Notes under the pieces: generated by a model | The model's input: the letters and a program-made list of their open reading frames with translations, nothing else | What the model was told of the DNA's origin: nothing | Database searches by the model: none | Source: Heliocidaris tuberculata | Taxonomy: Eukaryota > Echinodermata > Echinoidea > Camarodonta > Echinometridae | Length of the DNA: 64,000 nt | Assembly (NCBI GenBank): GCA_025618425.1 | Contig: CM046836.1 | Location: 20,930,494-20,994,493 of the forward strand | Direction of reading: 5' to 3' | Shown: positions 33,983 through 47,100 of the stretch, one piece after another | Layout: the number at the start of each line of letters is the position of its first letter | Position numbering within the stretch: position 1 is the stretch's first letter | Made by a program: the position numbers and the translations under genes

Positions 33983-34950
33983 GTAAGCTAGTGAATAGGA
34001 ATGTTCTTTAGTTTAATAATAATTTTCCCCGCATATACAGTGATGATCATTATAAATAAGTGTAAAAGATTGAGATGTGATTGGAGCCGTCGATCTTTGA
34101 ATCAGGTGTCTTATGAATAGGGTAATATATTCGTTACAAATTTGGTAGGGTCTACTCTGAATCGCTAACGATACGTTACAGTACGTGATCGTTTCGTAGC
34201 GCCTGTGCGGTCCCGGTGCTAGCGCGGAGCCCACCGCTCCAGACCATGGTATAACAACGTCGGGGGTACCGTACGGGGTCGGGCTAACTCGTACTCGGCG
34301 CGAGAAATAGGGCGAACTCGACTCTGCATCGCACGGCGATATGGTTCCAAGAGTTGAAGTGCAATCTACACACTCGATCACTAAATAGCCATAAATTTCA
34401 TGTTTTGCAGAATAAAACCTCTTAAAATTTTCAACACTAACTTTTACATCTTTGTTAAATGTTAGTCTATTTTACACATTTCCATCAAATTACAAATAAC
34501 CTTAAATGTGGGAGTTTTGAAAAGACGTAACAAGTATTTGCGATCGATTCAGCTTTGTTGGATAACTCGGCTGGGTCCGAGTTGGCCCTAGTGCCGAGTT
34601 AGCCCAGATCCTGACAGTCACTGCAATGCAGATAGTGAACTTAAAATTATCATGATGGGGCAGTACCTGTACTGGACTATAAGTCATGTAGATCTAAGTC
34701 ATCTCTAGAAATTAGTAATAAATGTGAAATAATAATAGATGTCTAATGACTAATACCGTTAGGTTAGGGTTTTTGTCTCGTTTGCGTAAGCAAAAAGCGA
34801 CACGGCGGCGTCAACAATTTTGGAAATGCTCTCATTTTAAAAGTATATGTTCAATTTCCATGAAACTTGCAAACAAGGGTTTTAGAGTATCACAAATAAT
34901 GTGGAAAATTTTTCAAAAGTCAAGGTCAAAGGTCAATTGAGTAAAATTGT
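33983..34950 (+). promoter_or_regulatory. CpG-rich upstream/first-intron region
   Basis: 34180-34340 is distinctly CpG-rich in an AT-rich setting (GTAGCGCCTGTGCGGTCC, GGTACCGTACGGGGTCGGG, TACTCGGCGCGAG). This would fit a promoter or regulatory island of the gene that begins at 35254. No transcript evidence is available, and the open frame on the minus strand across it looks incidental. Confidence 0.35.
34923..34935 (+). promoter_or_regulatory. Perfect DR1 nuclear-receptor motif
   Basis: AGGTCAAAGGTCA, two AGGTCA half-sites with one spacer base, lies 319 nt upstream of the start codon and is preceded by GTCA, making a TCAAGGTCA half-site. DR1 is the site class bound by HNF4 and RXR/PPAR-type receptors. 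Function here is inferred only from sequence. Confidence 0.4.
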
Positions 34951-34953
34951 GTT

Positions 34954-35152
34954 CCAAAAACTTAACCTGAGGTTAAGTTTTTTAATTTTTACTTTATTGC
35001 AAAAATATTTGTTCAAATTCTTAGAAATTTGTTGTCATTCTTGGTAGGGATTGTCTTTATTTCACCCTAGAGAATAAAATGAATACACAAATCTTACATT
35101 TTCATCACATTAAAGGTCACCTACTGACAGTTTAACTCGGTTAAGTTTTTGG
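34954..35152. mobile_element. Possible MITE with CCAAAAACTTAACC ends
   Basis: CCAAAAACTTAACC at 34954 and GGTTAAGTTTTTGG at 35139-35152 are perfect inverted repeats 199 bp apart. A small palindrome (AACTTAACCTGAGGTTAAGT) lies beside the left end. TAAAATT occurs outside both ends. It would sit in the leader intron of the gene. Confidence 0.5.
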
Positions 35153-35215
35153 TAAAATTCAGTTTTGTCTCTGCATATATATATATATATATATATATTC
35201 ACACTTTGTTTGCAG

Positions 35216-35482
35216 ATCTATGTTCCCGGATCTGTCTACTCACAATTTAAAAAATGGCGGGTCGGCCAGCACTGACGGCATCGCGCATAGGTTTCCTGCT
35301 CTGTATCCTTTGGCTGGTTGTCAACCCAGCCTCTGCTGCCAGAAGAAGGAATACAGATTCCACGGAGACCTTGATAAATGGACTGATGCTAACCTCACAT
35401 GCACCTGACATCAATGAGGTTTCTCCACTCTGTTTTTATGAGCTCCAGAAGTTGAGGAATGAAACAGCTGATTTAGTACCTG
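35216..35482 (+). CDS. nrf-6-like: Exon 1 (coding part 35254-35482): signal peptide and NRF start
   Basis: The acceptor TTTGTTTGCAG precedes 35216, so the first 38 nt are leader. The start ATG at 35254 has strong context (AAAAAATGGCG) and begins a typical signal peptide (FLLCILWLVV hydrophobic core, ASA cleavage box near residue 28). The exon supplies Cys60 and an NET sequon at 69. An earlier ATG at 35220 in weak context opens an overlapping frame to 35408. The donor after 35482 is GTAGGT, phase 1. Confidence 0.9.
35220..35408 (+). promoter_or_regulatory. Overlapping upstream open frame (uORF)
   Basis: A 62-codon frame starts at an ATG 34 nt before the main start, in poor context (ATCTATGT), and overlaps the main frame in another register. 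If transcribed it could lower translation of the main protein by leaky scanning. The peptide itself looks like a shadow reading. Confidence 0.35.
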
Positions 35483-38400
35483 GTAGGTAGTTTTATTGCT
35501 GTTGATGATTTTCCCGTAATTTTATTGATATTGAACGTACATGTACCTGTATAGTTCATGGAAAGCCTTGATCATATGGAAGGACTCAATAAGTACATTT
35601 GAAGTACAAAAAGTGACTCGATGGTGTGTATGATTGTGTAGCTTTACTCCTAAAAGTAACAGCAGGGGCCTGTAACATAAAGAGATAAATCAATCTTACG
35701 ATTGATATCAATCGTACAGAAGAGTTACAATTGATTGTAAGATTGATTGTATCTCTATGTTATAGGCACCTGGATTACTTACCCTTAACCACTGGGATAT
35801 TTATTTATCGTTGTTATGAAGGATAATTTTTCCTTTTCCTACATACACTGTGTTTAGATACATTTACATGCAGAATTAAAGGAGTAATTTTATGTTCAGT
35901 AAATTCCTTGCCTACATGTAGTTGCACTGTCAGGGGTTATTTTGCATCGCTTCTTTGTAAAAGAATTTTCACAAGAGTAGAAGGATGCATCATGCATACA
36001 TGTAGCTGCCGACCATTCCTCTTTTGAACTTGGAGGAATGATTCCTATTTTTTGACCTTCATACAAATGCTATCACTCCTAGGCTAGATTCCTCTTTTTT
36101 CTGAAAAGTTATGTGTTAGAAACATACAAAATCCATTGTATGAATCATTTTGCCTCAAGATATTCCTACATCTTGCTGTGGAAGGTTGGCAGACCTGTAG
36201 AAGGATGTACATGTACTGCCATTTGTATTTCCCTGCCCTCCAGATGGGAAGATGTGATAATATTTTTAAAATGATTGCTGTTTCCATTATGCATTCATAT
36301 TTTGCTTCCTGTATTGATAATAACTGGTTTAAATTATATTCAGATGTGATTTTGAGGATACCCAACACTCCAACAGCCTTTAATGGACCATGGGGCATTC
36401 ATAATATTATAGAGATGGATGACCCAACTATCCGTGGAATGAAGCGTTATTTGCTAACAGTATATGCTAGTATTGAAAGGGGGAGGGGGGGGGGGAGCAA
36501 ACTAGCTTATAAATTATGTTCATCGAAAAATGGAGCACATGCAGCAGTTTAATTCAACCATGGTCTATTTCCACTGACAATAGTAATCATACATGTATGT
36601 GGATGCTTTGTTGATCCGCTTTACATGTCATTCTTCCCTTATTATTACAGGTATCCCTATTTATATTCTATGATACATGTGTGCTCCTCTGCAAAATAGA
36701 AACTTAGAGGAGACTGTGTTGTCATGCCTTTGAAGTGCAAACAGGGGCATGATGACTTGTACAATAGCTGTAATCTTAAAGTAAAGTCTAGAGTTTTCAC
36801 CGTTAACCTCTATAGAGTGTTTATCTTATGTGACAGACTAAAAGATCGTTCAAGAGTGTTCAGATAGCATGACTGATATTCGCTTATTGCTGTTAGTACC
36901 CTTATGTCTGCTCAAAAGCATAAAAAGACAAGCATGCACGTAAGCTTTTTTTGCTTTTATTTGGTGGGGGGGGGGGGGCATTGAATTTTCACATTTGTTT
37001 GATAACATTTTAAAAGGAAATAATGGGAGACTCTTTAAAGTTTTTGATAGTCTTCAACCTTCCTAAAAAGCCTCTCAAAAAAAAAACCCAAAATAAAACA
37101 AAAAAGTCTGCACACTCTATATTTTGTAGTTCAAGAGCAACTTCATTGTGCCGATTAACAATAAGTTTGAGTATGACATTGTCTACCTTTGTTAAATCTC
37201 TTTTCTAGTCCTGGATTCGTATGGCAAACCTGCATCTGGTATTCTGGCTGGCAACCTGGCGTGGCTTGGCCATTTTGATCAGTGCATGGAAATAGAGAGC
37301 TTTCGTCACTGTGTTGTGGGCATAGGGGCCAATCTCACTGCTCTTCTAGACATCTCCACAGTAAGACCTGGCATAGAAGCCATCCTAAGTATTTGATTAA
37401 AGGGAAAGTTTACCCTGATTACAAGCTGATTTTAAAAGAAGCAGAAATTTTTAAAAAACATCAGTAATTGAGCAAAATACAATAAGAAATAAGAAAATTA
37501 TGAAATTTTGAAGTTGTAATCAATCAAACACAAATTGGCAACTTAGTGACGTATCTTGCGAGTTCCTCTCCCATTTGCCCTGTATCCCAAAACTCATTAA
37601 TTTCCGATTTCTCTAAAGAAATTATTCAATCATACATGCACCTTAGATATAATTATTGCACATATGTTTTTACACAAAACCTGTATGAAACTTTAGGAAA
37701 TCTATTCCTTCATCAAAAACTAAGAAAATTAAAATTTATGAGATTTTCCGTATTGAGCAAATGGGAGAGGAGCTCACAAGGAGTTGCCAATTTGTGTTCA
37801 ATTGATAACAACTTCAAAAAATTCATAACTTCCTTATTTGTTATTGGATTTTGCTAAAAACTTTCCCTCATCTGTTTCTTTAATTTTTCTGCTTCTTTTC
37901 AAATCAACTTAATACCAGGGTGGACTTTCCCTTTAAGTAACCCCTTCTGTACCAGCAAGTTTATGAACGATTCTCAAAAATAAACTTTCATTTGTAAAAT
38001 TTTGACTTATAATGGTTGTTTCATTGCAATATCAGGTAGGGAATATATGTCATGATAATAAACTTCACAATTATAGGGTACCTGTTTCTGTTCTGAGACT
38101 AAAAAAAAACCCACTCTTTATCTCAACAATAACATAAATTTCAACACTCAAATTCTTGTGTGGGATTTGCTACCCACAGCACAGAAGGGGTTAACTTCCA
38201 AGGGCAGTAGAAAAAAAGTAGCTTTTGTTGCTATTAAAGGGAAAGTCCACCCTGGTATTATTGATTTGAATAAAAGAAGAAAAATGAGAGAAAAGTATCA
38301 GTGAAAGTTTGAGCAAAATCCGTAAAGAAATAAGAAAAATAAGAATTTTTGAAGTTGTAATCAATAAAACACAAATTGGCAACTCTGTGACGTATCTTGC

Positions 38401-41098
38401 AAGCTCCTCTCCTGTTTGCTCAATACAGAAAATCTCAGAAATTTTAATTTTCTTAGTTTTTGATGAAGGAATAAATTTGTTTCATACAGGTTTTGTGTAA
38501 AAACATATCCGCAATATATCTAAGGTGCATGTATGATTGAATATTTTCTTCAGAGAAAATGGAAATTGATGAATTTTTGGGTACAGCGCAATGGGAGAGG
38601 AGCTCACAAGATACATGTACGTCACAAACAGAGTTGCAAATCTGTTTTTGATTGATCACAACTTCAAAAATTCATAACTTTCTTATTTCATAGCGTATTT
38701 TGCTCAAACCCTCACTGATATGTTTCTTTAATTGTTCTGCTTTTTTAAAATCCAACCAGTAATTAGGATGGACTTTCCCTTTAAAGGTAATCTCAGGTTC
38801 AGGTAATGAAGGAAAAAGAATTCTCACAGTATCAAATGAAACTTACACTGAATGTTTATGAATACAAACGGATAATATCTGGGAAGTGATTTTAGTGGCA
38901 GTTTTAAAATAGCTGAGTAATGAAAAAAGAAAATACAAGGGAATCAAGCTATTAGTCGAAGCTTTTTCATAGTTTGTTGTTTTGTTTTGTTTTGTTTGTT
39001 TTTTTTTTTTGGGGGGGGGTTCTCTTTTTTTTTAAATAATATTTTGCAGGGCTTAACAACCTACATGTATCTGCTGAATCAATAAACAAATCAAAATTAT
39101 TTTTAAGGCTATAATTCTCCAAACATAATTCATAACCTACAGTTGTAGAACTCGGGATTAGCTTGAAGTTTTTACAGGTATTTTTTATTGGTTTCACTGG
39201 ATGTATGTAACTACATGTGTGTACCTAGATATACATATAGATCTGTGGAAGGTACATACATGTAGTTGATCATGTGGGCCTTATTAATGGAGGGCAGTTT
39301 CCCTCCCCTCCTCCCCTACTACATGTAGATGTAGCTTGACATCCCTACATACAGTAGTAGGCCTACATGTATTTACAATACAGTTTTGTTTGTGTAGACC
39401 TTCTGTACATTGTGAGAATGTTTCACTGATATGGGCACTGAAGTAGGACATCACTCTATTGTAGTTTTCACTTTGTGAAGGTCTTCTATACATAGTCATT
39501 GTTTTTCTAAAGCTTTCACTCGGGGTCACTGCTGGAATGTTTCACAATAAAAACTAGACGTTTTGTTGAAAACAACTGTTCCGTTTGAAATCTTTATTCA
39601 TTGTATAATACACAATGTAGCTGATCCCTTGCATGTTGACTTTAACATGTTGATGACTGACTTCTCAAATTCCTGTAGGCTTAATACATGGATCACCTGG
39701 TTCCCGTAGGCAGTGGGTTAACTGCTGTAAAACCAGAAATCTTTGTGTGCTTCAGTACATGAATGATATTATCTCTATTTGATGTATTTAAAATGTGTCC
39801 TATGCCCTTCCAAAGAGCTCTGGATTGTTATTGCTGCTCTATGTGTAGCATAGCAGCCCTGATGAAGTTCTGAAGCATTTCAAGAATTTCTTCCTACTGT
39901 ACCTGGGCCTTGTGTGGCAAATGTAAATCAATGGGGGGCAGAGGCGGCGACCGCACCCCCTATGATTTTTCAAGTAGTGAAAAAAGAAAAAAAAAGAAGA
40001 AAAAAGAAAAGGAGGAAGAAAAGGGGGGGGGGGGGAAGGGAAGAAATAAGAAAGAGGAGTATTAAAGACAGAGGTCTTAAACATATCTATATTACCCCTG
40101 TTATTTAATGGAGGTAATTTAGGTCGTCTTGCCCCTCCTATCAAAATACCCTGGCGCTGCCCCTGTGTTTAATAGTGCTGGAGCCTGCCTGGGGTGGGGA
40201 TGTGAACCTTGTACCTTGTGACCCACAGTCCAGTGAACTGTCCATTAGACCGTAACACCTCTGCACAAACCTCGCGAAATTTTGCGAGTGGTCCGGGTTT
40301 GTGAAAGCTTCATGCCGCAAAATGTTTAAATAATGACATTGACTTCTTGCATTTACAAAAATGTCTGTTTGTGAAAGTTTTTGGTTTTATAGTAGACATG
40401 ATATTAGTTTGAGGATCTCAGAAAGTGAAGAAAGTAGAGATGTACATGTACATGTACACATGAATAGAAATTGAATGATTTGCTTTACATGGACATATTA
40501 ACCTGTTGAATGGGTAGGAGAGACATTGGAAATACATGTACATGGTAACATGTTGGATACAATTTGATTTTGGTATAACATGCATTTCCCATTGACTCCG
40601 GTACAGCCTTTTAACTGGAAGGGTGTCTTGACATCCAAAATATGCATTTCATGTGGAAGATACCCTATATTTTTTTTATTTGGGGGGGGGGGGATCCACA
40701 TGATTCAATGGATGCCCTTTTGACACCCTGTTTACAAATTTTGACAATCAGTTTTTAAATCCTGGGTAATAGCTTGCTCCGACCTGAGTTATCTCTGGCT
40801 TAGAGTATTCAGCAGGTTAAAGGAAAATGTAATTGTTCCCATTGGGTTAAGTGAATGACATAAACATACCTCATGTCTGTATTTTTTTATATCAGGTGCT
40901 ACCTATTCAGTGGGGTGTGTGTGCTCCAGAGGTGTGCAGTGAGGAAGATGTGAGGAACAGCCTTGAACTTCTGTTTGGTAAGCTTTTATTCTCTATATAT
41001 AATTGTCTATTTTCATATTCAAATTTTCCTATTTCTCCATTTTTTTTCTTTATCCTTTTATCTCCTCTTTCTGTTCTTTCTCTTCTTCTTCTTCTTTT

Positions 41099-41145
<47 letters not shown>

Positions 41146-44100
41146 TTCTTCTCCTTCTACTTCTTCTTCTGCTTCTTCTTCTCCTCCTTCTTCTTCTACT
41201 TCTTCTACTTCTTCTACTGCTTCTCCTTCTTCTCCTTCTTCTTCTTCTTCTTCTTCTTCTTCTTCTTCTTCTTCTTCTTCTTCTTCTTCTTCTTCTTCTT
41301 CTTCTTCTTCTTCTTCTTCTTCTTCTTCTTCTTCTTCTTCTTCTTCTTCTTCTTCTTCTTCTTCTTCTTCTTCTTCTTCTTCTTCTTCTTCTTCTTCTTC
41401 TTCTTCTTCTTCTTCTTCTTCTTCTTCTCATCTTTCATGTTTTTTTTCCCATCTTATTCTTTTTCTTTTCCTCTTTCCTGTTTTTCTTCAAGTTTTGTTC
41501 TCTTTATATTCATCTTTACATGTATTTATTTTGCTTTTTCCTTTATGTCTTCACTTGCTTACATGTATGTTTCTTCTTCTATTTTCCTTCTATCTATTTT
41601 CATTATTCAGTTTCTTCTTCATTCTCCCCTTCTCTTTTCCATTTTCATATGTTTCTTTTTCTTTTGTTCTCTCATATTCATCTTCATTCTTCTACATGTA
41701 CATGTATAATGTTCCTTCTCATTTTAACTTTTTGTATTCTTCGTCTTGTTTCTTTTTGTTGTTGTTGTAACCTTTGGTTTTACCTCTTCTTATTTCTACT
41801 TCTTCATTTATTCTTTTCTTTCTCCTCAATTTTTTTTTTTTTTTTTCTTTTGAACAAATTACTCATTATTCTTATAACTGTTAGTGTTCTACCTTTATTC
41901 TACGGTAACAAAAAACCAGTGACAGTGTCAGCAGAAGTTCAAAATATATACAGGTCTATGAATACTGTTGTCCATAAACTTTTAGAAATGTGGCCATCAA
42001 ATCAATATTTTTCGAAATGCACCTTTAATACAAACCAAGACATGAAAATACACAAGGCTAATACAATGCAGATAAGATTTAAACAAGAATGTTAAGTCAT
42101 ACCGGATTGGTGGTAAAAGAACACTTTGTGATATTCATTACAAACAACAGATCTATACTGAAAATGACCTTTAAATCAACATGAGATATATTAAAGAGGT
42201 TATTAAAAAATGAAATAATCAAAAGAACAATCCATGAAATAAGAACAACAGTATGATTAAAAATGACTTTTAAATGAACTATGTTATATTACAGAGGTTA
42301 TGAAAAATGAAATAGTCTTGTAGTTCACACAGTTGGGTTGTAGAACTACCATGAAATCTGCAAGTAATGATGCTCAGGCTACCTTTATCATTTGAGTCAT
42401 ATCTATGTGTAAATATTTGTGAAGTGCTTCAGTCTTAAAAATTACTTAGTTACGTAAATATTTGCATTTGCGTTTTTCCTGAAATGTCAGTGACATATTT
42501 CTAATTGAATGTGTTCACACACAGTGACTTATAAATGCTTGTGACCTTAGTGGTAATGTTTAGTAGAGATATTTGTCTAAGTTTAGCCCAGAGTATTATC
42601 AGTATCAAATTGCTTTTCCACATGTACCACTAGAGAACTAGGGTTTTATTTATTTTTTTTAAGGTCATAACTTCTTGTCTAAATCATTTTCTACCTGTGT
42701 AAGTGCATTTGAACAGGTATCAAACAATCTACATGTAGCTACGGGAAGTGATGCAGGATGTGCATCCCTCATTCATTGACCTCTAACCATTGTCACATGT
42801 GCATTGGATTTACTGTGCATGTACATGTACATGCATGTGAAGGGTATGGGGTCTGTGCATGTACATGCATTTTTATGTTTTTTAGGGGGGAGGGACATTA
42901 TAACATACATGTCGCTGAAATAAAACTTAATCAAGCAGGAACAAAAAGTCTCAGCTTTGGAGATAATTGTGTATCTCACCATTAACCCATTGACTATGGG
43001 AAGCAGGTGGTTGCTGTATTAACCCTTTCAGGACAGGAGTTATTAAAGGCTAAATTGATCACATTTTGTGCTTCAAATTGGCAACAATAATATTTTTCTT
43101 TTAGTGCTACATGGTTTAAATAAGGTGTAATGTCTTCGAAAAAAAAATGTATGGTCAGGAATTTTGTTGAAAAATTGACAAAATTGCCAATTTTGATTTA
43201 AAAAAAAAATGATTTTGAACCTCTCGATGTGTTGCCAATTAAATGATTTTAAAGCTTATTCTTGTTTTTAAAATTCTTGACATCAAACCCAATATGGTCA
43301 TGCAACAAAAAATGGACAACATGTGTGCAGAAATTTGTGCTCTTTCTACTCATGCTCTGGTATATTTTTAGAGCTCTGAATCAAAAGTTATTGAGCCAAA
43401 CCACAAAATGGAGTCAATTGACTTGGAAGGGTTAAAGCTACATGTACATGTAAATGTGAGAATACAGTGGTCAGTGGGTTAAGAAATAGTCTCAAAGCTA
43501 CACACCTGTGAACCTGGAATCAATACTGTATTTGTTTTTCTATGTTTTCAGTGACTGCATTAGAAAACCTGAAGGTGTCATGCAAAATACTGATTCTCTC
43601 AGCCATCATCCTACAGCTTTAATTTGTCAGTTCTGGGCCTTGTTTCATCAGTTTTTTGTTTTTTTCTATAAAAGAAGAAAAAAAAGCAGCAGATGTAACA
43701 CCTGTCATCATCTGCTCAAGGGAAATTGGAAATGAAAACACAAGAACAATGACAACATATTATTTAGTTCAATGGATTTTCTGCCTGATTGTAGCAAGGG
43801 TTATGATTCAGACAAAATGAGCAAAGATGAAAGTTTAATGACCTTTGAAAGAAATAACTTCCGCCCCAATTCATCTTTTTACTTTTGTGTTTTTGTATAT
43901 GCATGATTTATTAGATATTTTGGATGTATCATGGTTAACCATCAGAAACCTCCAGAGTTCTGCCGTCTCCTGCACCGAAAAACCCAACACAGATTTTGAT
44001 ATAGGCTTCATTCTGACTTGGTAAGACATCTTGTGTTATTGACCTTGGTGTAAAACAGCTTGGGATTGTCTAATCATATTCACTTAATCTTTCTCAGGAC

Positions 44101-47100
44101 AGAGATCTTAGCTCCAAGGGAAGATTTGAATTACCATTCTTAGTTTCTTACATTTGGCAACAGTAGAATTAATCTAGTCTGCATTTAGTGTGGAACACAA
44201 CACTAATGCATACCCACAGGAACATGTGATTTCATCAGAGGGATAAATCGATGGGCTGTATCTATAAATTTTCTTAAAAGGCAAGCAATCTTCTTTTTTT
44301 TAGAAACATTACAAGCATCTTTAGACATCCCAACCAAGTGTACTTTTTAAACATAATTCTTATTTTTTTTAGTCTTTTTTCTTTTTTTATTTTGATGGTC
44401 CAAACAACTCATCTACAGCTTCATCAACATTTTAGAATTAAAAAGAATATTAGCAAGTTTTCCCCAAAAATCAATTAAATCACTAGATCTGAAGATTAGC
44501 TAAATTTATGGCCCAGACTCAATACCCCCCTTCATGTACTCGTATGCCGTCCAAAAAAAAAAGTTTTTTGAAGACATTATGAAGAAGCTCTCTGTCTTTC
44601 ATTGCAGTCTCCTTATCAGCACACTTGTTGCCCTGACGCTAGTGGGCTCCATTCTAGACTACTGCCTCAAGAGATCTTCTCAAGTCCGCAACATTAACCC
44701 CTCAAGGGAAGCCAATGGAAACCCTTCATCCAGCGGAGCTCATGATGTCAAAAGTCAAAAGTCAACACGGCAGCGACAAGGCAAAGCCTCCAACCTCTAC
44801 GACCAGCTGGCTGTTGATTACGAGGAAGAAAATGAGGTTAATACTTTTCCCATTCACCTTCACCATACCTACCGACCATACCTACATGCATTTGGGAGAA
44901 ATGATTCCTACATGTACTCTGGGGCCTTCAAAAAATGTTGTTATGAACCTTATGTACCTAAGATTCCTTAGGGTCCGCTCGTTATTCATAAGAACCGCTC
45001 TTCATTTAGCACGTGTTATGAATAGCGGTCCTTATGAGTATTTATGAATAGTGGTCCTTATGAATGGATGTCCTTACATGTATGAATAGCGAGGTAATTT
45101 GCCTATGGTTTGCTCGCTATTCAGAAGGACCGCTATTCGTACGAAACCGCTATGCATTTAGTCACACGTTATGGATGGCGGTTCTTATGAATAAGTGGTC
45201 CTTATGAATAGTGTTCCTTATGAATAGTGAGGTTACTTTGATTCCTCTTGTCTTCTGAAACTGCTGTGTAAAAGCATACATAATACATTTTATCCTAATT
45301 GCTTGAAAAATTCCTATTTTTAGAAGTGGAAGGTTGGTAGATATGATTTACATTCATGTTCACTTTCTCATATTCACTTTCAAGTGAATGTTTGATTTTT
45401 GCTTTTGATTTTTTTGTTTTGTTCTCCAGCCAGTGACAATTTATGAACACCCTTACATGTACATCGCTGCAGAGAAGCTCTAAATTCTTCCTCTTTTTCT
45501 TGTCATTCCAGGGGGTGTTTCATAAAGCAGTTTGTAAAGTTACGCATGACTTTACGAATGACTTAAAGGGAAATCCAACCTTAATAGCAAGTTGCTCTGA
45601 AAGAAAGAGGAAAAATCAGAGAAGCAGTTTGGTGAAAGTTTCAACGAAATCGGACAAGCAATAAGAAAGTTATGAATTTTTGAAAGTTGTAATCACTATG
45701 CATATGGGAATTTCAAATTGGCCGAATAGGTAATGTCACTGTGATGTATCTGTGGACAACTCCCCCATTCGCTCTAACACACAAAATGACTAAAATGTCA
45801 CTTTTTTCCAAAATGCATTACTCATTAGGATTTTTTCGTTCATGAGGACCTATAACAATATGGTATCTCCAATATATTTTGAGTACTGCCCCGAGGGTAA
45901 AAGCGCCTCGAAGAAAACCGCGAATTAGTGATATTTTGTGTACGACAAATGGGAGAGTTGTCCACAGAAATGTCACAATTGACTCAACAAATTGCCAATT
46001 TGAGATTTGCATAGATGTAGTGATCTCATTTTTCAAACATCCATAACTTTCTTAGTCCTTGTCCGATTTCTTTCAAACTTTCACCATCCTGTTTTTCTTA
46101 TTTTTCCACTTTCACACAAATCATCTTACTACCAAGGTTGGATTGCCCTTTAAATATGACAAGCCAAATGGGATGCTCAATCATTTCTAACTGCATCAAC
46201 TAAAATTGAACTGTGCAGATGTAGATTAACATTCTTATTATAACAAACATTTTTTAATGCAAAGTATATTTTTTGCCATAATTTAATTGAGGTTATTAGA
46301 AATACAGTCACACTTTTTTAAAACATCAGGAAAAACTTTGGGCATCTTATCTGGCACTTCATATTCAAGTCGTTCGTAAAGTCATGCATAACTTTACGAA
46401 CAGCTTTATGAAACATGGCTTTATTTTCTGATGTGACTACATTGCATAATCAAATTTTAGTGATTTGAAAGTAAGATAAACAAATAAAATAAACGCTGGG
46501 TGATAACTGCAGCCATTTTCTATTTATGTTCCTTCCAAGGTAAACAAAATTTGTGAAAAATAATTAAAGATAACTATACCTTTCAATGTACATAGTGATA
46601 ATGAGTTTGCTATTAAAATTTCCAAGGTTCCATGTTTTGTTTTTCAAGCAGTATGAGAAATGTTTGTTCACAATTCAACCACTTTCATTTACAAATTAAA
46701 ATATATTTGATAGTACATGGACCTTTACTGCAGTTATTTCCTGTCCCTAAATACTGGTTTCCTTGAGCGATTATTGTGGAGAGTAAGACTAGGGGACCTC
46801 CTCTTAATAATTTTTTTTTCTTTTCAAATCTAATTCTTTGATATTGTATTCTATAGATCAACAATGAAGATCAGAATAAGTCAACAGATCCCATGACTGA
46901 GAAGACACCCTTACTGTCGTCAGGTATACCGCCAAGCTCAACCGCTCCCCTCTCAGTTGATATAAAACATGAGACAAAACCAAGTAAGTACATTTCCGTC
47001 CGAATGGCGAGTGGTTTTGTATGAACAATGAAATAATTATAACACTTAAAGGCATTGATTAACTTTGCCCAGGATTGAAAAAAAAAATCACTGTTCCAGC

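Noticed and set aside
34013..34381. 122-codon minus-strand open frame upstream of the gene
   Set aside because: It lies in the CpG-rich region, where open frames arise easily; no homology is recognisable.
40851..42095. Long open frames of poly-Leu, poly-Ser, poly-Phe and (minus strand) poly-Arg/Lys
   Set aside because: They are readings of the (TTC)n tract. Only the 82 nt of exon 3 at the left is coding.
43552..43626. Possible extra exon between exons 3 and 4 after a TTTTCAG acceptor
   Set aside because: In the required phase it reaches a stop after about 23 codons and has no donor; exon 3 joins exon 4 directly in phase and the family alignment needs nothing between.
44534..44971. 145-codon open frame taken as a gene
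   Set aside because: Only 44608-44836 is exon; the rest is intron read through, with a good acceptor at 44607 and a phase-matched donor at 44836.
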